NCBI GenBank assembly: GCA_013390605.1
Contig: JACAUB010000001.1
Location: 1,337,352-1,401,351, forward strand
Direction: 5' to 3'
Length of the DNA stretch: 64,000 bases
Source of the DNA: Bacteroidota bacterium
Lineage (GTDB): Bacteria; Bacteroidota; Bacteroidia; Bacteroidales; Cfx3-03
Below are positions 28,569 to 37,487 of this stretch, piece after piece; the first letter of the stretch is position 1; each line of letters begins with the position of its first letter. A model generated the notes under the pieces. The model was not told the origin of the DNA, did not search any database, and worked only from the letters and a program-made list of their open reading frames with translations. The position numbers were made by a program, and so were the translations under genes.

Positions 28569-29943
28569 TCAATAAATTGTTGCTGATGATTTTACCTAAT
28601 TTGGCTGCGCCTCTGACATTTACATGGGTATAGTCTTTATTGGCTAAAGGAGTTGGCGATTCTACCCATTTAGCCATTGAATTGACTCCGCCCATCGCTT
28701 GGAAAAGATTCCAGAAAGCGATGCCGGTTTGCTTCGCTATACGACGTTGTGTTTCGACAAGTATAGGGACATTTGGTTGTGTAACAAATTGCATATCTTC
28801 TTTATAGCTCTTATCACCCACGCTGATCAAAAGAATATCGGCTTGCGGAAAACTACGTTTTAATCGATTTATTACTTTGATCATTCCTTTTTCGTACCAA
28901 TCCATATTCGTTTCGGTAGTTGCTACTACATTTGTGCCATACTGTAGTACAATTAGATCGTATTTCAGATAATTATTAAACTGTCTTAACACCTGTTCCG
29001 GAATTGCTTGTAAAGGAGTACCTGAATTACCCCGAAGAGATAAATTATCGAGAAGAACACCATTTTCCGACTCATCACTAATTCCAAAAACGGTTAATGA
29101 GTCACCTTTAAATACTGTTTTTAATTGATGTAAACCAGGTTGTGTATTCAAGGTTAACTCATTAACCAGGAGACGCCCTTTAAGCGAATCTGTAAATGGT
29201 TTCCCATCCAGAAAATAGGTAAGAAGGTTTTTTCGACTGCGCCCATAGTAAAGCTTTAGTGTTTGAAAGGTTGACTTACCATCGGCTGTTCCGGGGGTAA
29301 ATGAGGCCCATGAAGAAGGGTTCTCTGTGGAGTTGATCGGAATATTGACCTGACCTGCAATGCCCGGGAAAAAGCCTTTACGGGGGGCTAGTACCGTATA
29401 TGTTTGCCAGTTGGCCGAAGAGGTTTGTCCAATGGTTTGCCTGAATCCTGCCACCGGAGAAAGCATCGTAACGAATCCAACTCCCTTTCCACCAAATTGA
29501 TTTTGTAAAGCAGTTCTAACTGTTTGGGTAATAAAGTCGCCCTCAATCATTGAGTCACCAAACCAACCAATTCTTACCCGGTTCTTTCCTTGTTCAGCTT
29601 GCTCCAGTCGGTTAAAGAATCGACCCAAAATATCCAGACTATCTGTTCTGAAATCACTTATACGTTCATCTTTCTGAAGAACCAGCATAAGACTATCTTT
29701 ATTTAACTTTCCTGCCTTTGCAAGTCTCTGCTCTTTTTTAGTTAATTTAATCTTCTCTTTAGGAGCCGTCTTTGGGATGGAAGATAGTGTGATTTTTTTT
29801 GTGACATCAGAAAGAATATTGACCTGTTTGAAATTGAAACTTTTAACACTGAAGTTACTTTTTGCCCAGGTCAGAAAAAGAAGTATTGCTACAGTAAGCA
29901 GAATGATAATAAATGGACGATGTCTTTCGCGGTTCTGATTCAT
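28534..29943 (-). CDS. Membrane-anchored SGNH/GDSL hydrolase-fold protein
   Basis: The 469-residue protein has one N-terminal membrane segment (residues 10-26) with a short cytosolic tail, then a charged Lys-rich linker. The SGNH domain has GWFGDSMIEGD (Ser131), YGTNVVA with the Asn, and DYTHVNVRGAAKLG with the Asp/His pair. A carbohydrate-binding-like beta insertion (about residues 170-310) separates block I from block III. It is larger than its downstream paralogue, so the two may divide acceptor binding and catalysis. Its position first among the overlapping polysaccharide-acetylation genes supports a partner role. Confidence 0.85.
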   Translation of the reverse strand: MNQNRERHRPFIIILLTVAILLFLTWAKSNFSVKSFNFKQVNILSDVTKKITLSSIPKTAPKEKIKLTKKEQRLAKAGKLNKDSLMLVLQKDERISDFRTDSLDILGRFFNRLEQAEQGKNRVRIGWFGDSMIEGDFITQTVRTALQNQFGGKGVGFVTMLSPVAGFRQTIGQTSSANWQTYTVLAPRKGFFPGIAGQVNIPINSTENPSSWASFTPGTADGKSTFQTLKLYYGRSRKNLLTYFLDGKPFTDSLKGRLLVNELTLNTQPGLHQLKTVFKGDSLTVFGISDESENGVLLDNLSLRGNSGTPLQAIPEQVLRQFNNYLKYDLIVLQYGTNVVATTETNMDWYEKGMIKVINRLKRSFPQADILLISVGDKSYKEDMQFVTQPNVPILVETQRRIAKQTGIAFWNLFQAMGGVNSMAKWVESPTPLANKDYTHVNVRGAAKLGKIISNNLLNEYQLYKKNRR

Positions 29944-29958
29944 GTAGTCTTTATCTGG

Positions 29959-30609
29959 TTATTTTTCATTTCTATTTTCAAGCATGGGGACAAAACGAAA
30001 CAAGCCATGATCTATAATTCGGTTTTCGGTCTCTGTTAAACGGGTTACACTTTGCATTACTTGGGTGTTACCCTCACCGACAGGTATAACCATTTTGCCG
30101 CCTATTTTGAGTTGCGTAATTAAGCTTTCGGGGATGTAGGGAGCACCGCAGGTTACAATGATTTTATCAAAGGGTCCATAAGTAGGAAGACCTTTATATC
30201 CATCGCCATAGAATTGTTTGATGGTTCCAAACCCTATTGAAGGGAGAAATATTTTCGATTTTTCATGCAGTATCTTATGTCGTTCTATCGTAAATACTTT
30301 TGCTCCGGCTGCAGATAGTACACATGCCTGGTATCCACTTCCTGTTCCAATTTCAAGAACTTTGTCACCTTTTTTTAATTCAAGCAATTCGGTCATATAT
30401 GCCACAGTATATGGCTGTGATATAGTTTGTCCTACAGCAATAGGAAAAGCCTTGTCTTCATATGCAAATTCCAGAAATGATGAATCCATAAACCAATGTC
30501 GTGGTACCTTTTCAATGGCAGTTAAAACATTTTCATCAGTTACCCCTTTTAGTCTTATGGTTTCGACCAGCTTCTTTCTTAGTCCTTTATGACGGTATGT
30601 GTCCAGCAT
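29959..30609 (-). CDS. pcm: Protein-L-isoaspartate O-methyltransferase
   Basis: A 216-residue class I SAM methyltransferase. Pcm-specific features are the substrate loop VGQTISQPYTVAYMTELL (residues 59-76) and SAM motif I KVLEIGTGSGYQACVL (about 83-98). Others are the post-I acidic FTIERH, and DKIIVTCGAPYIPESL. It repairs L-isoaspartyl residues in aged proteins in the cytosol. The start ATG at 30609 gives the usual length. It lies 15 bp upstream of the SGNH operon on the same strand, so it may head that transcript without a functional link. Confidence 0.93.
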   Translation of the reverse strand: MLDTYRHKGLRKKLVETIRLKGVTDENVLTAIEKVPRHWFMDSSFLEFAYEDKAFPIAVGQTISQPYTVAYMTELLELKKGDKVLEIGTGSGYQACVLSAAGAKVFTIERHKILHEKSKIFLPSIGFGTIKQFYGDGYKGLPTYGPFDKIIVTCGAPYIPESLITQLKIGGKMVIPVGEGNTQVMQSVTRLTETENRIIDHGLFRFVPMLENRNEK

Positions 30610-30699
30610 TTTTATTAATCAGTATTTCAATTTAATCATTAATTTTCAAAACTGCATATTTTCTACAAAATTACTACTTCGGGCTCCACAAAAAAAATT

Positions 30700-30707
30700 T
30701 ACTTTTG
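30700..30707 (+). promoter_or_regulatory. Predicted -7 element TACTTTTG of the oxidoreductase gene
   Basis: TACTTTTGC is an exact Bacteroidota -7 match ending only 13 bases before the start codon, implying a leader of about 7 nt. No other start fits the conserved N-terminus, so the mRNA may be almost leaderless. Confidence 0.45.
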
Positions 30708-30720
30708 CAAAAAAAGATGT

Positions 30721-31698
30721 ATGCTTAAAATAGGAGTTCTTGGTGCTGGTCACCTCGGAAAGATTCATATTAAATGCATTAAACAAATTCCGGAATTTGA
30801 GTTAGTTGGATTCTACGATGCTAGCAGTGCTGTATGTGAAGCTGTTTCATCCGAATTTGGTATTCCTGCATTTTCTTCTGTAGAAGAATTAGTAGATGCA
30901 GTAGAAGTCGTCGACATTGTAACACCTACAATTTCACACTTTGAATGTGCTTCTCTTTCATTAAAGAAATACAAGCATGTTTTTATCGAAAAACCTATTG
31001 TCACCACTCCTGATCAGGCACGTGAGCTGATAGAGATTGCCCGCGAAGCAAATGTTAAAGTTCAGGTAGGACATGTTGAACGTTTTAATCCTGCTTTTTT
31101 AGCAGCACAACCTTTTCTGGATAAACCTATGTTTATCGAAACACATCGTCTGGCTCAGTTTAATCCACGTGGTACTGATGTCCCCGTGATATTGGATTTG
31201 ATGATACATGATATTGATGTTGTGTTAAGTGTTGTAAAAGCGAATATCCGTAAGGTTAGTGCTAGTGGCGTTGCAGTAGTAAGTGATACTCCTGATATTT
31301 GTAATGCCAGAATAGAGTTTGATAATGGTTGTGTGGCCAACTTAACAGCAAGCCGTATTTCAATGAAGAATATGCGTAAGTCGCGTTTCTTCCAGAAAGA
31401 TGCATACGTGTCTGTCGATTTCCTGAAGAAAGCAGTTGAGATCATTCGTATACGTGATGTCAATCCGGAAACTGCAGGTCCATTAGATATGGTTATTGAT
31501 TTGGGTGAAAACAAAGGATCGAAACAGATTCTGTTTGATAAGCCTGAAATTCCAAATATCAATGCTATTCAAACCGAACTGTTTAGCTTTTATCAGGCAA
31601 TTGCTAACGATACGACTCCAGCTGTTACCATTGAAGATGGATATAATGCTTTGGCAGTAGCTTATGAGATTATTGATAAACTAGCGGTCAATATGTAA
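30721..31698 (+). CDS. Gfo/Idh/MocA family oxidoreductase
   Basis: The 325-residue protein starts directly with the Rossmann motif IGVLGAGHLGKIHI (GxGxxG). It has the family signature HVFIEKPIVTTPDQARELI, containing the catalytic-region Lys, and an HVERFNPA segment. The C-terminal alpha/beta domain is typical of NAD(P)-dependent sugar or cyclitol dehydrogenases. It is cytosolic. An intrinsic terminator follows and a sugar transferase gene lies just beyond, so a nucleotide-sugar or glycan role is possible. The substrate is not predictable from these motifs. Confidence 0.9.
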   Translation: MLKIGVLGAGHLGKIHIKCIKQIPEFELVGFYDASSAVCEAVSSEFGIPAFSSVEELVDAVEVVDIVTPTISHFECASLSLKKYKHVFIEKPIVTTPDQARELIEIAREANVKVQVGHVERFNPAFLAAQPFLDKPMFIETHRLAQFNPRGTDVPVILDLMIHDIDVVLSVVKANIRKVSASGVAVVSDTPDICNARIEFDNGCVANLTASRISMKNMRKSRFFQKDAYVSVDFLKKAVEIIRIRDVNPETAGPLDMVIDLGENKGSKQILFDKPEIPNINAIQTELFSFYQAIANDTTPAVTIEDGYNALAVAYEIIDKLAVNM

Positions 31699-31719
31699 CC
31701 TGCGGTTTAAAATAACGTT

Positions 31720-31763
31720 GAAACTTTCATAGCAGTAATACGCTATGGAAGTTTCTTTTTTTT
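31720..31763 (+). terminator. Intrinsic terminator between oxidoreductase and sugar transferase genes
   Basis: Arms GAAACTTTCATAGC (31720-31733) and GCTATGGAAGTTTC (31742-31755) pair with one G-T wobble around an 8-base loop and are followed by eight T. The next start codon is only 7 bases after the T-run, so it could also act as an attenuator of the downstream gene. Confidence 0.85.
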
Positions 31764-31770
31764 AAAATAT

Positions 31771-33186
31771 ATGAATAGATCGCTGCAAGTAACTCGTTAT
31801 GTTATATCGGATTTATTATCCGCAGCGTTTGCATGGACTATTTATTATTTCTGGCTTCAATATAAATTAAATTCTTCTGTTCCAAGCCTATCCTCATTCA
31901 CGCTTACTGATCAGCATTTGCTTTTTGGAGTAACTATTGTTCCTATATTCTGGGTAGTCCTCTATATGTTTAATGGATACTATCGTAAGATTTATCATAA
32001 GTCAAGGTTAAAAGAGTTATTTGATACATTCGCTACCTGTTTAATCGGATTTTTCTTTCTTTCTTTTACACTTGTTTTCGATGATGTGTTGTCTGGATTA
32101 AAAGGATATATCCTGATTAGTTTTAGTTTTTTCTGGCTCCATTTTTTATTGACTTATTTAGGGCGATTAGTGATTACCAGTCGAACTGCCTGGTTAATTC
32201 ACAACAGGATTATAGGGTTTAATACGCTTTTGATTGGAGCAGGAGCCAACAGCTTAAAGCTTTATAATGAAATTGAAAAACAGACACTTTCTCAAGGAAA
32301 TAGGTTTGTTGGATTTATAAGTGTGGATGGAATACACAAAGCGGGGTTGTCGAACTCATTACCCTATCTTGGCAGTTTAAATCAAATTAGTGACATTATA
32401 AATGAATATGCTGTTGAAGAGGTTATCATTGCGATAGAGGATGAAGATTTACAACAAGTAGAGCATATATTGACTGAATTAAAACTTTCGAAAATAGTCA
32501 TTAAAATTGCACCTTCGTCTCATGATTATCTGAAAGGGATTATAAGGACAACCGGCATTCATTATACCCCACTTATTCAGCTCTCATTTGAGATGATGCC
32601 TTTATGGCAAGAGGTTATTAAACGATTAATGGATGTTTTCATCTCTATATTTGCTATTATACTTTTGATACCTGCCTTTATTTTTACAGCCATCGGTGTT
32701 AAAATGTCATCTAAAGGTCCGGTTCTCTATAGGCAGAAACGGATTGGAAAATATGGGAAACCATTTAATATGGTTAAATTCAGAACAATGTATATAGATG
32801 CAGAGGTCAATGGACCTCAGCTTTCTTCTAAAAATGATATTCGCATTACTCCGTTTGGGATGTTTATTCGTAAAGTAAGATTAGATGAGATCCCTCAGTT
32901 TCTTACGGTATTGATAGGGAAGATGTCATTGGTAGGTCCCCGTCCTGAACGACAATACTATATTGATCAGATCATAGAACGAGCTCCACATTATTTGATG
33001 TTGCATAAAGTAAAACCGGGTATTACTTCGTGGGGACAGGTGAAATATGGATATGCTGAGAATGTGGATCAAATGATTGAAAGGTTGAAATATGATATGT
33101 TATATATTGAAAACATGTCAGTTGCAGTGGATATAAAAATTTTGATTTACACAATTCTGATTGTGTTACAGGGGCGAGGAAGATAG
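31771..33186 (+). CDS. Polyisoprenyl-phosphate sugar-1-phosphate transferase (WcaJ/WbaP-like)
   Basis: The 471-residue membrane protein starts an extracellular or cell-wall polysaccharide by loading a sugar phosphate onto a lipid carrier. The N-terminal half has four membrane helices and a CoA-binding-like Rossmann region (LLIGAGANSLKLYNEI). The catalytic C-terminal domain has KRLMDVFISIFAIILLIPAF as membrane hairpin, RQKRIGKYGKPFNMVKFRTM, RKVRLDEIPQFLTVL and MSLVGPRPERQYYIDQI. These are the hallmarks of bacterial sugar transferases (PF02397). No other polysaccharide cluster genes follow in this window. Confidence 0.92.
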   Translation: MNRSLQVTRYVISDLLSAAFAWTIYYFWLQYKLNSSVPSLSSFTLTDQHLLFGVTIVPIFWVVLYMFNGYYRKIYHKSRLKELFDTFATCLIGFFFLSFTLVFDDVLSGLKGYILISFSFFWLHFLLTYLGRLVITSRTAWLIHNRIIGFNTLLIGAGANSLKLYNEIEKQTLSQGNRFVGFISVDGIHKAGLSNSLPYLGSLNQISDIINEYAVEEVIIAIEDEDLQQVEHILTELKLSKIVIKIAPSSHDYLKGIIRTTGIHYTPLIQLSFEMMPLWQEVIKRLMDVFISIFAIILLIPAFIFTAIGVKMSSKGPVLYRQKRIGKYGKPFNMVKFRTMYIDAEVNGPQLSSKNDIRITPFGMFIRKVRLDEIPQFLTVLIGKMSLVGPRPERQYYIDQIIERAPHYLMLHKVKPGITSWGQVKYGYAENVDQMIERLKYDMLYIENMSVAVDIKILIYTILIVLQGRGR

Positions 33187-33346
33187 TTTTATAGCATCGG
33201 CAAGTAGAGCCTTATGCCATTTAAAACGTAGAGAGAATTTTCATAAGAGTAGCATTCAATTTATTAGGATACCTCCAAGATGGTAAATGACGACGTTCTT
33301 ATCGATTATAACCCTATATATCCCGGAATGATGGAGTACTGATCAA

Positions 33347-33949
33347 TTATAACTTTCCACTTTCAATCATGAAAATGATCGCTTCAATTTGATGATCTTC
33401 TCCCTGTGGCTGGTATTGAACTTTTAAGTTATATCCTGCAAATATTCTTCCCAGGTTTTGCCAGAAGAAGGCCACAATAACTCCCCGTAACTCTTTTACA
33501 ATATCGTAGGTCGTATTTCCTGTTTCGCGGTAAACTAATTTTACTAATATCTTACCCTGACTTACTGTAAGGTCTTTTAGTTGTCCTTCAAATTCAGCTT
33601 TCAATTCTTTCTCGGCTTTTTTCATCAGCCTGTGTTTCTCCTGCTCACTATTAGCAGCCTTCACAATTGCATTATACTCTCTAAACTTTATGCCGGCCAA
33701 TTTAGCATAGGGATAAACCTTCTTCACATTTCTGACCAGTCGTTCCCATTCCCATCTTTCAGATGGGCTCATGATGTGAATATAATCGTTTATAACGGTA
33801 GGGGGAACTTCGATACTTGGGATAGTGTCGCCATCTACTACAGCCGTTTTTACTACAAAACCTTTATTGGGTTTGCTCTCTTTTACTTCCTGACCAAAAA
33901 TGATTCCGGTCAGGAGTAAAAAGACAGCTATAAGTAAAATCCGTTTCAT
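33347..33949 (-). CDS. DUF4294 domain exported protein
   Basis: The frame is open from a TTG at 33979. I chose the ATG at 33949 because it begins a proper signal peptide (MKRILLIAVFLLLTGIIFGQ). The mature protein of about 180 residues fits DUF4294: YIHIMSPSERWEWERLVRNV, KVYPYAKLAGIKFREYN, GQGKILVKLVYRETG-like (here SQGKILVKLVYRETG), then LRGVIVAFFWQNLGRIFAGY. The family is confined to Bacteroidota and has no known function. It lies 49 bp downstream of clpX on the same strand and may be expressed with it. Confidence 0.82.
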   Translation of the reverse strand: MKRILLIAVFLLLTGIIFGQEVKESKPNKGFVVKTAVVDGDTIPSIEVPPTVINDYIHIMSPSERWEWERLVRNVKKVYPYAKLAGIKFREYNAIVKAANSEQEKHRLMKKAEKELKAEFEGQLKDLTVSQGKILVKLVYRETGNTTYDIVKELRGVIVAFFWQNLGRIFAGYNLKVQYQPQGEDHQIEAIIFMIESGKL

Positions 33950-33998
33950 GGGCAATTCAGCTTCCATAATAAAATACAAAAAGTATGCCGGGGCATAT

Positions 33999-35231
33999 TT
34001 AAGCCACCTTTAAACGGATTGCTGATGTTTTAGAAATTTGTTCTTCAGCATATTCTTTTGTAACAAGAAAATGTGTCTGATCTGCCTTTGAGGGAAGTTC
34101 AAACATTGCATCGGTCATGATAGCCTCTAAGATTGAACGGAGTCCACGTGCGCCTAATTTAAATTCTACAGCCTTGTCGACAATAAATTCATAGGCATCA
34201 TCTTCAATCTCTAATTCGATGCCATCTATTTCAAACAACTTTGTGTATTGTTTGGTAAGTGCATTCTTAGGCTCTGTTAAGATACGACGTAGTACGGCTC
34301 TATCCAACGGATTTAAGTATGTAACAACAGGTAGACGACCAACCAGTTCAGGAATTAATCCAAAGCTTTTTAGATCTTGTGGTGCAATATACTGTAATAG
34401 ATTTGAGCGATCTATTAAATGTTTTTGTTGATCATTTGAATAACCGATTGTATTAGTAGCCATTCGGTTAGCAATTTTCTTTTCAATTCCATCAAAAGCA
34501 CCACCGGTAATGAAGAGGATGTTTTGTGTGTTGACTTGAATCATGCGTTGTTCAGGATGCTTACGTCCACCCTGAGGAGGCACATTCACCACTGCACCTT
34601 CAAGAAGCTTGAGTAAAGCCTGTTGAACACCTTCACCCGATACGTCACGCGTAATAGATGGATTGTCACTCTTACGGGCAATCTTATCAATTTCGTCGAT
34701 AAATACAATTCCACGTTCAGCTGCAGCTACATCATAATCTGCTGCTTGTAGCAAGCGGGTTAAAATACTTTCTACATCTTCTCCAACATATCCGGCTTCT
34801 GTTAAAACAGTAGCATCAGCAATGCAGAAGGGAACATTTAATAGTTTTGCAATAGTACGAGCCAAAAGGGTTTTACCGGTTCCGGTTTCGCCTACAAAAA
34901 TGATATTCGATTTCTCAATTTCAACTTCTCCGGTAGATTTGCCTTTTTGGCCAATACGTTTGAAGTGGTTATAAACGGCTACTGACAGAACCTTTTTTGC
35001 ATCATCCTGTCCAATCACATATTGATCAAGATAATCTTTTATTTCAATAGGTTTCAATAAATGCAATTCAGCAAATTTACTATCGCTTTTAGATCCAAGA
35101 TCTTCATCGATAATAGCTTTGGCCTGATCAATACAATAATTACAGATATGACCTTCTAACCCTGTAACCAGAGTAGTCACCTCATTACGGTCGCGACCGC
35201 AAAATGAACATTTCTCGATTTTCTTTGCCAT
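33999..35231 (-). CDS. clpX: ATP-dependent Clp protease ATP-binding subunit ClpX
   Basis: The 410-residue AAA+ unfoldase has the N-terminal C4 zinc domain (Cys8, Cys11, Cys30, Cys33), Walker A GETGTGKT at 114-121 and Walker [11 protein letters not shown]. It also has the [18 protein letters not shown] region and arginine-finger and sensor segments through [16 protein letters not shown]. It recognises tagged substrates and feeds them to ClpP. It lies 111 bp after clpP in the conserved tig-clpP-clpX order. The spacer carries small inverted repeats but no T-run terminator, so read-through is likely. Confidence 0.98.
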   Translation of the reverse strand: MAKKIEKCSFCGRDRNEVTTLVTGLEGHICNYCIDQAKAIIDEDLGSKSDSKFAELHLLKPIEIKDYLDQYVIGQDDAKKVLSVAVYNHFKRIGQKGKSTGEVEIEKSNIIFVGETGTGKTLLARTIAKLLNVPFCIADATVLTEAGYVGEDVESILTRLLQAADYDVAAAERGIVFIDEIDKIARKSDNPSITRDVSGEGVQQALLKLLEGAVVNVPPQGGRKHPEQRMIQVNTQNILFITGGAFDGIEKKIANRMATNTIGYSNDQQKHLIDRSNLLQYIAPQDLKSFGLIPELVGRLPVVTYLNPLDRAVLRRILTEPKNALTKQYTKLFEIDGIELEIEDDAYEFIVDKAVEFKLGARGLRSILEAIMTDAMFELPSKADQTHFLVTKEYAEEQISKTSAIRLKVA

Positions 35232-35342
35232 AGTTTCAATTAGATAAAGAGGGTCGTATGACCGACCACCTTTTACAAAAAATCAGAATTGAGAAGTCCG
35301 AACTCCTCAATCCTGAATTAATGAAGTTTAAGAAAACATGAA

Positions 35343-36017
35343 TTACTGTTTAGTTCTAACCAGAATTTCATCAATCATTCCGTATTCTTTAGCCTCTTGC
35401 GCAGTCATCCAGTAATCACGGTCAGAATCTTTTTCAATTTTCTTAAACGTTTGATTTGAATGCATTGCAATTATTTCGTAGAGTTCTTTTTTGAGTTTTA
35501 ATATCTCGCGGGCAGTGATTTCAATATCTGAAGCCTGACCCTGAGCACCGCCCATTGGTTGGTGAATCAATATACGAGAGTGTGTAAGCGCAGTACGCTT
35601 TCCGGCTTGTCCGGCGCAGAGTAAAACTGCCCCCATACTTGCTGCCATACCTGTACAGATAGTTGCAACATCAGGTGCTATATACTGCATGGTATCATAA
35701 ATACCTAAACCAGCATAAACTGAACCACCTGGGGTATTCAGATAGATCTGAATGTCGCGACGAGAATCAGCACTTTCCAAAAACAGAAGCTGAGCCTGAA
35801 TAATATTTGCTACATAATCATCAATGGGAACACCCAAAAAGATGATTCTGTCCATCATTAAACGAGAGAATACGTCCATAGTGGCAATATTCAGCTGACG
35901 CTCTTCTATAATGGTAGGCGAAATGTAATTGTTAACGGCAGAGGTATATTTTTGCATCGTTGTGCTACTGATGCCTCTGTGCTTTGTTGCGTATTTATAA
36001 AACTCGTTGCTGTCCAT
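35343..36017 (-). CDS. clpP: ATP-dependent Clp protease proteolytic subunit ClpP
   Basis: The 224-residue serine peptidase has the catalytic triad Ser127 (TGMAASMGAV), His152 (LIHQPMGGAQG) and Asp201 (SDRDYWM). The His-Asp spacing equals that of E. coli ClpP. It has the roughly 30-residue N-terminal extension common in Bacteroidota. It assembles as a tetradecameric chamber capped by ClpX. It begins 7 bp after the trigger-factor stop, so tig and clpP are almost certainly one transcript. Confidence 0.98.
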   Translation of the reverse strand: MDSNEFYKYATKHRGISSTTMQKYTSAVNNYISPTIIEERQLNIATMDVFSRLMMDRIIFLGVPIDDYVANIIQAQLLFLESADSRRDIQIYLNTPGGSVYAGLGIYDTMQYIAPDVATICTGMAASMGAVLLCAGQAGKRTALTHSRILIHQPMGGAQGQASDIEITAREILKLKKELYEIIAMHSNQTFKKIEKDSDRDYWMTAQEAKEYGMIDEILVRTKQ

Positions 36018-36024
36018 GATATTA

Positions 36025-37371
36025 TTAGTTGTTTTCGGTAGCTAATTTAATAAAATCTTCGTACGAAACTTCTTTCGCATTTAAAGTAATTACCGTTTTA
36101 AACAAATCAAGGAGTTTTTTGTCGTGAAGTTGATCATTTATTTTTCTAACTTCTTCTTTGTTTTTCATGAATGACTCAAGAATAGTATCAATTCTCTGTT
36201 TCATATCGTCATCCATCTCTTCAGAAAAACGGAACATCGCTCTGTAGTGATTACGAATATCTTCTTCAGTAACTTTAAGATCGTTATCGATGATGATCTT
36301 GTTTTCAATAAGTTGCCATTTTACAGAAGTAGCATAGTTAGTATACTCTTGTTCAACTTGCTCAGCAGAAACTTTCCCTTCATTGCTCTCTACGATCCAA
36401 CGTTTTAAAAATGCATCAGGTAGATCAAGATTAGCTTTTTCTATCAAAGTCTTTACTACCTTATCCATAAACAGTTTGTCGCTTTCCTGAACAAACGAAG
36501 TAGCAGCATCCTTGCGGATACGTTCACGGAAATCTTCAATTGTCTTTATTTCTTCACCCGGATATAGTTTAGCATAAAACTCTTCGTTCAGTTCAGCATT
36601 TTCCATCAGGGTAATTTCACTTACGGTAAAGTTGAAATCTGATTCCAGCGTTTCGGCCTGATCTTTAGAAATAGCTAACATCACACCAACTTCTACCGCA
36701 TTTTCAAATGCTTTCATTGGATTAAAAATAACTGTTGAACCAACAGTAAGACCAATAAACTGGCTTTTCAAAGCTTCGTCTTTAATAACTTCAACTAAAA
36801 GAGAAGCCTCATTGGTGATACCATTTGCTTTAGGTTCACCGTTTTCTAATTCAACGAAAGTACCTTTTAAACGACTATCTGCAGTTGATACGTCAGTATC
36901 TGTTTGATTGCTATAACGTTTTTGAACATCAACTAAATAACGATCAACCATTTCATCAGAAACAGTGATTGTTAAATAATCCATAGCTAATTCGCTGTTT
37001 ACTGCGACATTAATTTCTGGTTGAATACCAATTTCGAACTTAAAAGTAACTTCTTTAGGGTTAACAATGTCTATGTCGAGTGGTTCATCAACAATTGCCA
37101 TTGGGCTACCCAATAATTCCAGTTTATTTTCCAGAATATATGAGTTTAGGCTTTCTGAAACTGTTTTGTTTAGCTCTTCAGCAGTAATAGAACTACCGTA
37201 CATCTTTTTTACAACGCCAAAAGGTACTTTTCCAGGACGGAATCCAGGAAGATTTGCCTTACGTTGATAATCTTTCAGTGTCTTTTCAACTTTACCCTGG
37301 TAATCTGCAGGGGCTAGTTCAACCTTCAAAACGGCATTCAGATTGCCGATATCTTCTCTGGTAATGTTCAT
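36025..37371 (-). CDS. tig: Trigger factor, ribosome-associated chaperone
   Basis: The start is the ATG at 37371 (MNITREDIGNLNAVLKVEL), the usual N-terminus; the frame also extends to a TTG at 37422. The 448-residue product has the ribosome-docking signature GFRPGKVPFGVVKKMYG. The middle PPIase region is divergent, as in other Bacteroidota, and is followed by the helical C-terminal chaperone arms. It binds nascent chains at the exit tunnel. It heads the tig-clpP-clpX operon from a predicted promoter at 37463-37470. Confidence 0.95.
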   Translation of the reverse strand: MNITREDIGNLNAVLKVELAPADYQGKVEKTLKDYQRKANLPGFRPGKVPFGVVKKMYGSSITAEELNKTVSESLNSYILENKLELLGSPMAIVDEPLDIDIVNPKEVTFKFEIGIQPEINVAVNSELAMDYLTITVSDEMVDRYLVDVQKRYSNQTDTDVSTADSRLKGTFVELENGEPKANGITNEASLLVEVIKDEALKSQFIGLTVGSTVIFNPMKAFENAVEVGVMLAISKDQAETLESDFNFTVSEITLMENAELNEEFYAKLYPGEEIKTIEDFRERIRKDAATSFVQESDKLFMDKVVKTLIEKANLDLPDAFLKRWIVESNEGKVSAEQVEQEYTNYATSVKWQLIENKIIIDNDLKVTEEDIRNHYRAMFRFSEEMDDDMKQRIDTILESFMKNKEEVRKINDQLHDKKLLDLFKTVITLNAKEVSYEDFIKLATENN

Positions 37372-37462
37372 TTGAAATGTTGTTTGATTATGCCTTCGAA
37401 TTTTTATAGTATTGATAACCAATAACCTTACCCGAAAACTTTTGGGTAGGTATTAAGGAGCG

Positions 37463-37470
37463 CAAAGGTA
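37463..37470 (-). promoter_or_regulatory. Predicted -7 element TACCTTTG of the tig-clpP-clpX operon
   Basis: The minus strand reads TACCTTTGC, an exact match to the Bacteroidota -7 form, giving a leader of about 85 nt before the tig ATG. It lies between the DUF6051-like gene's end and tig. Confidence 0.55.
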
Positions 37471-37487
37471 ATAAAATTATTTGAATT

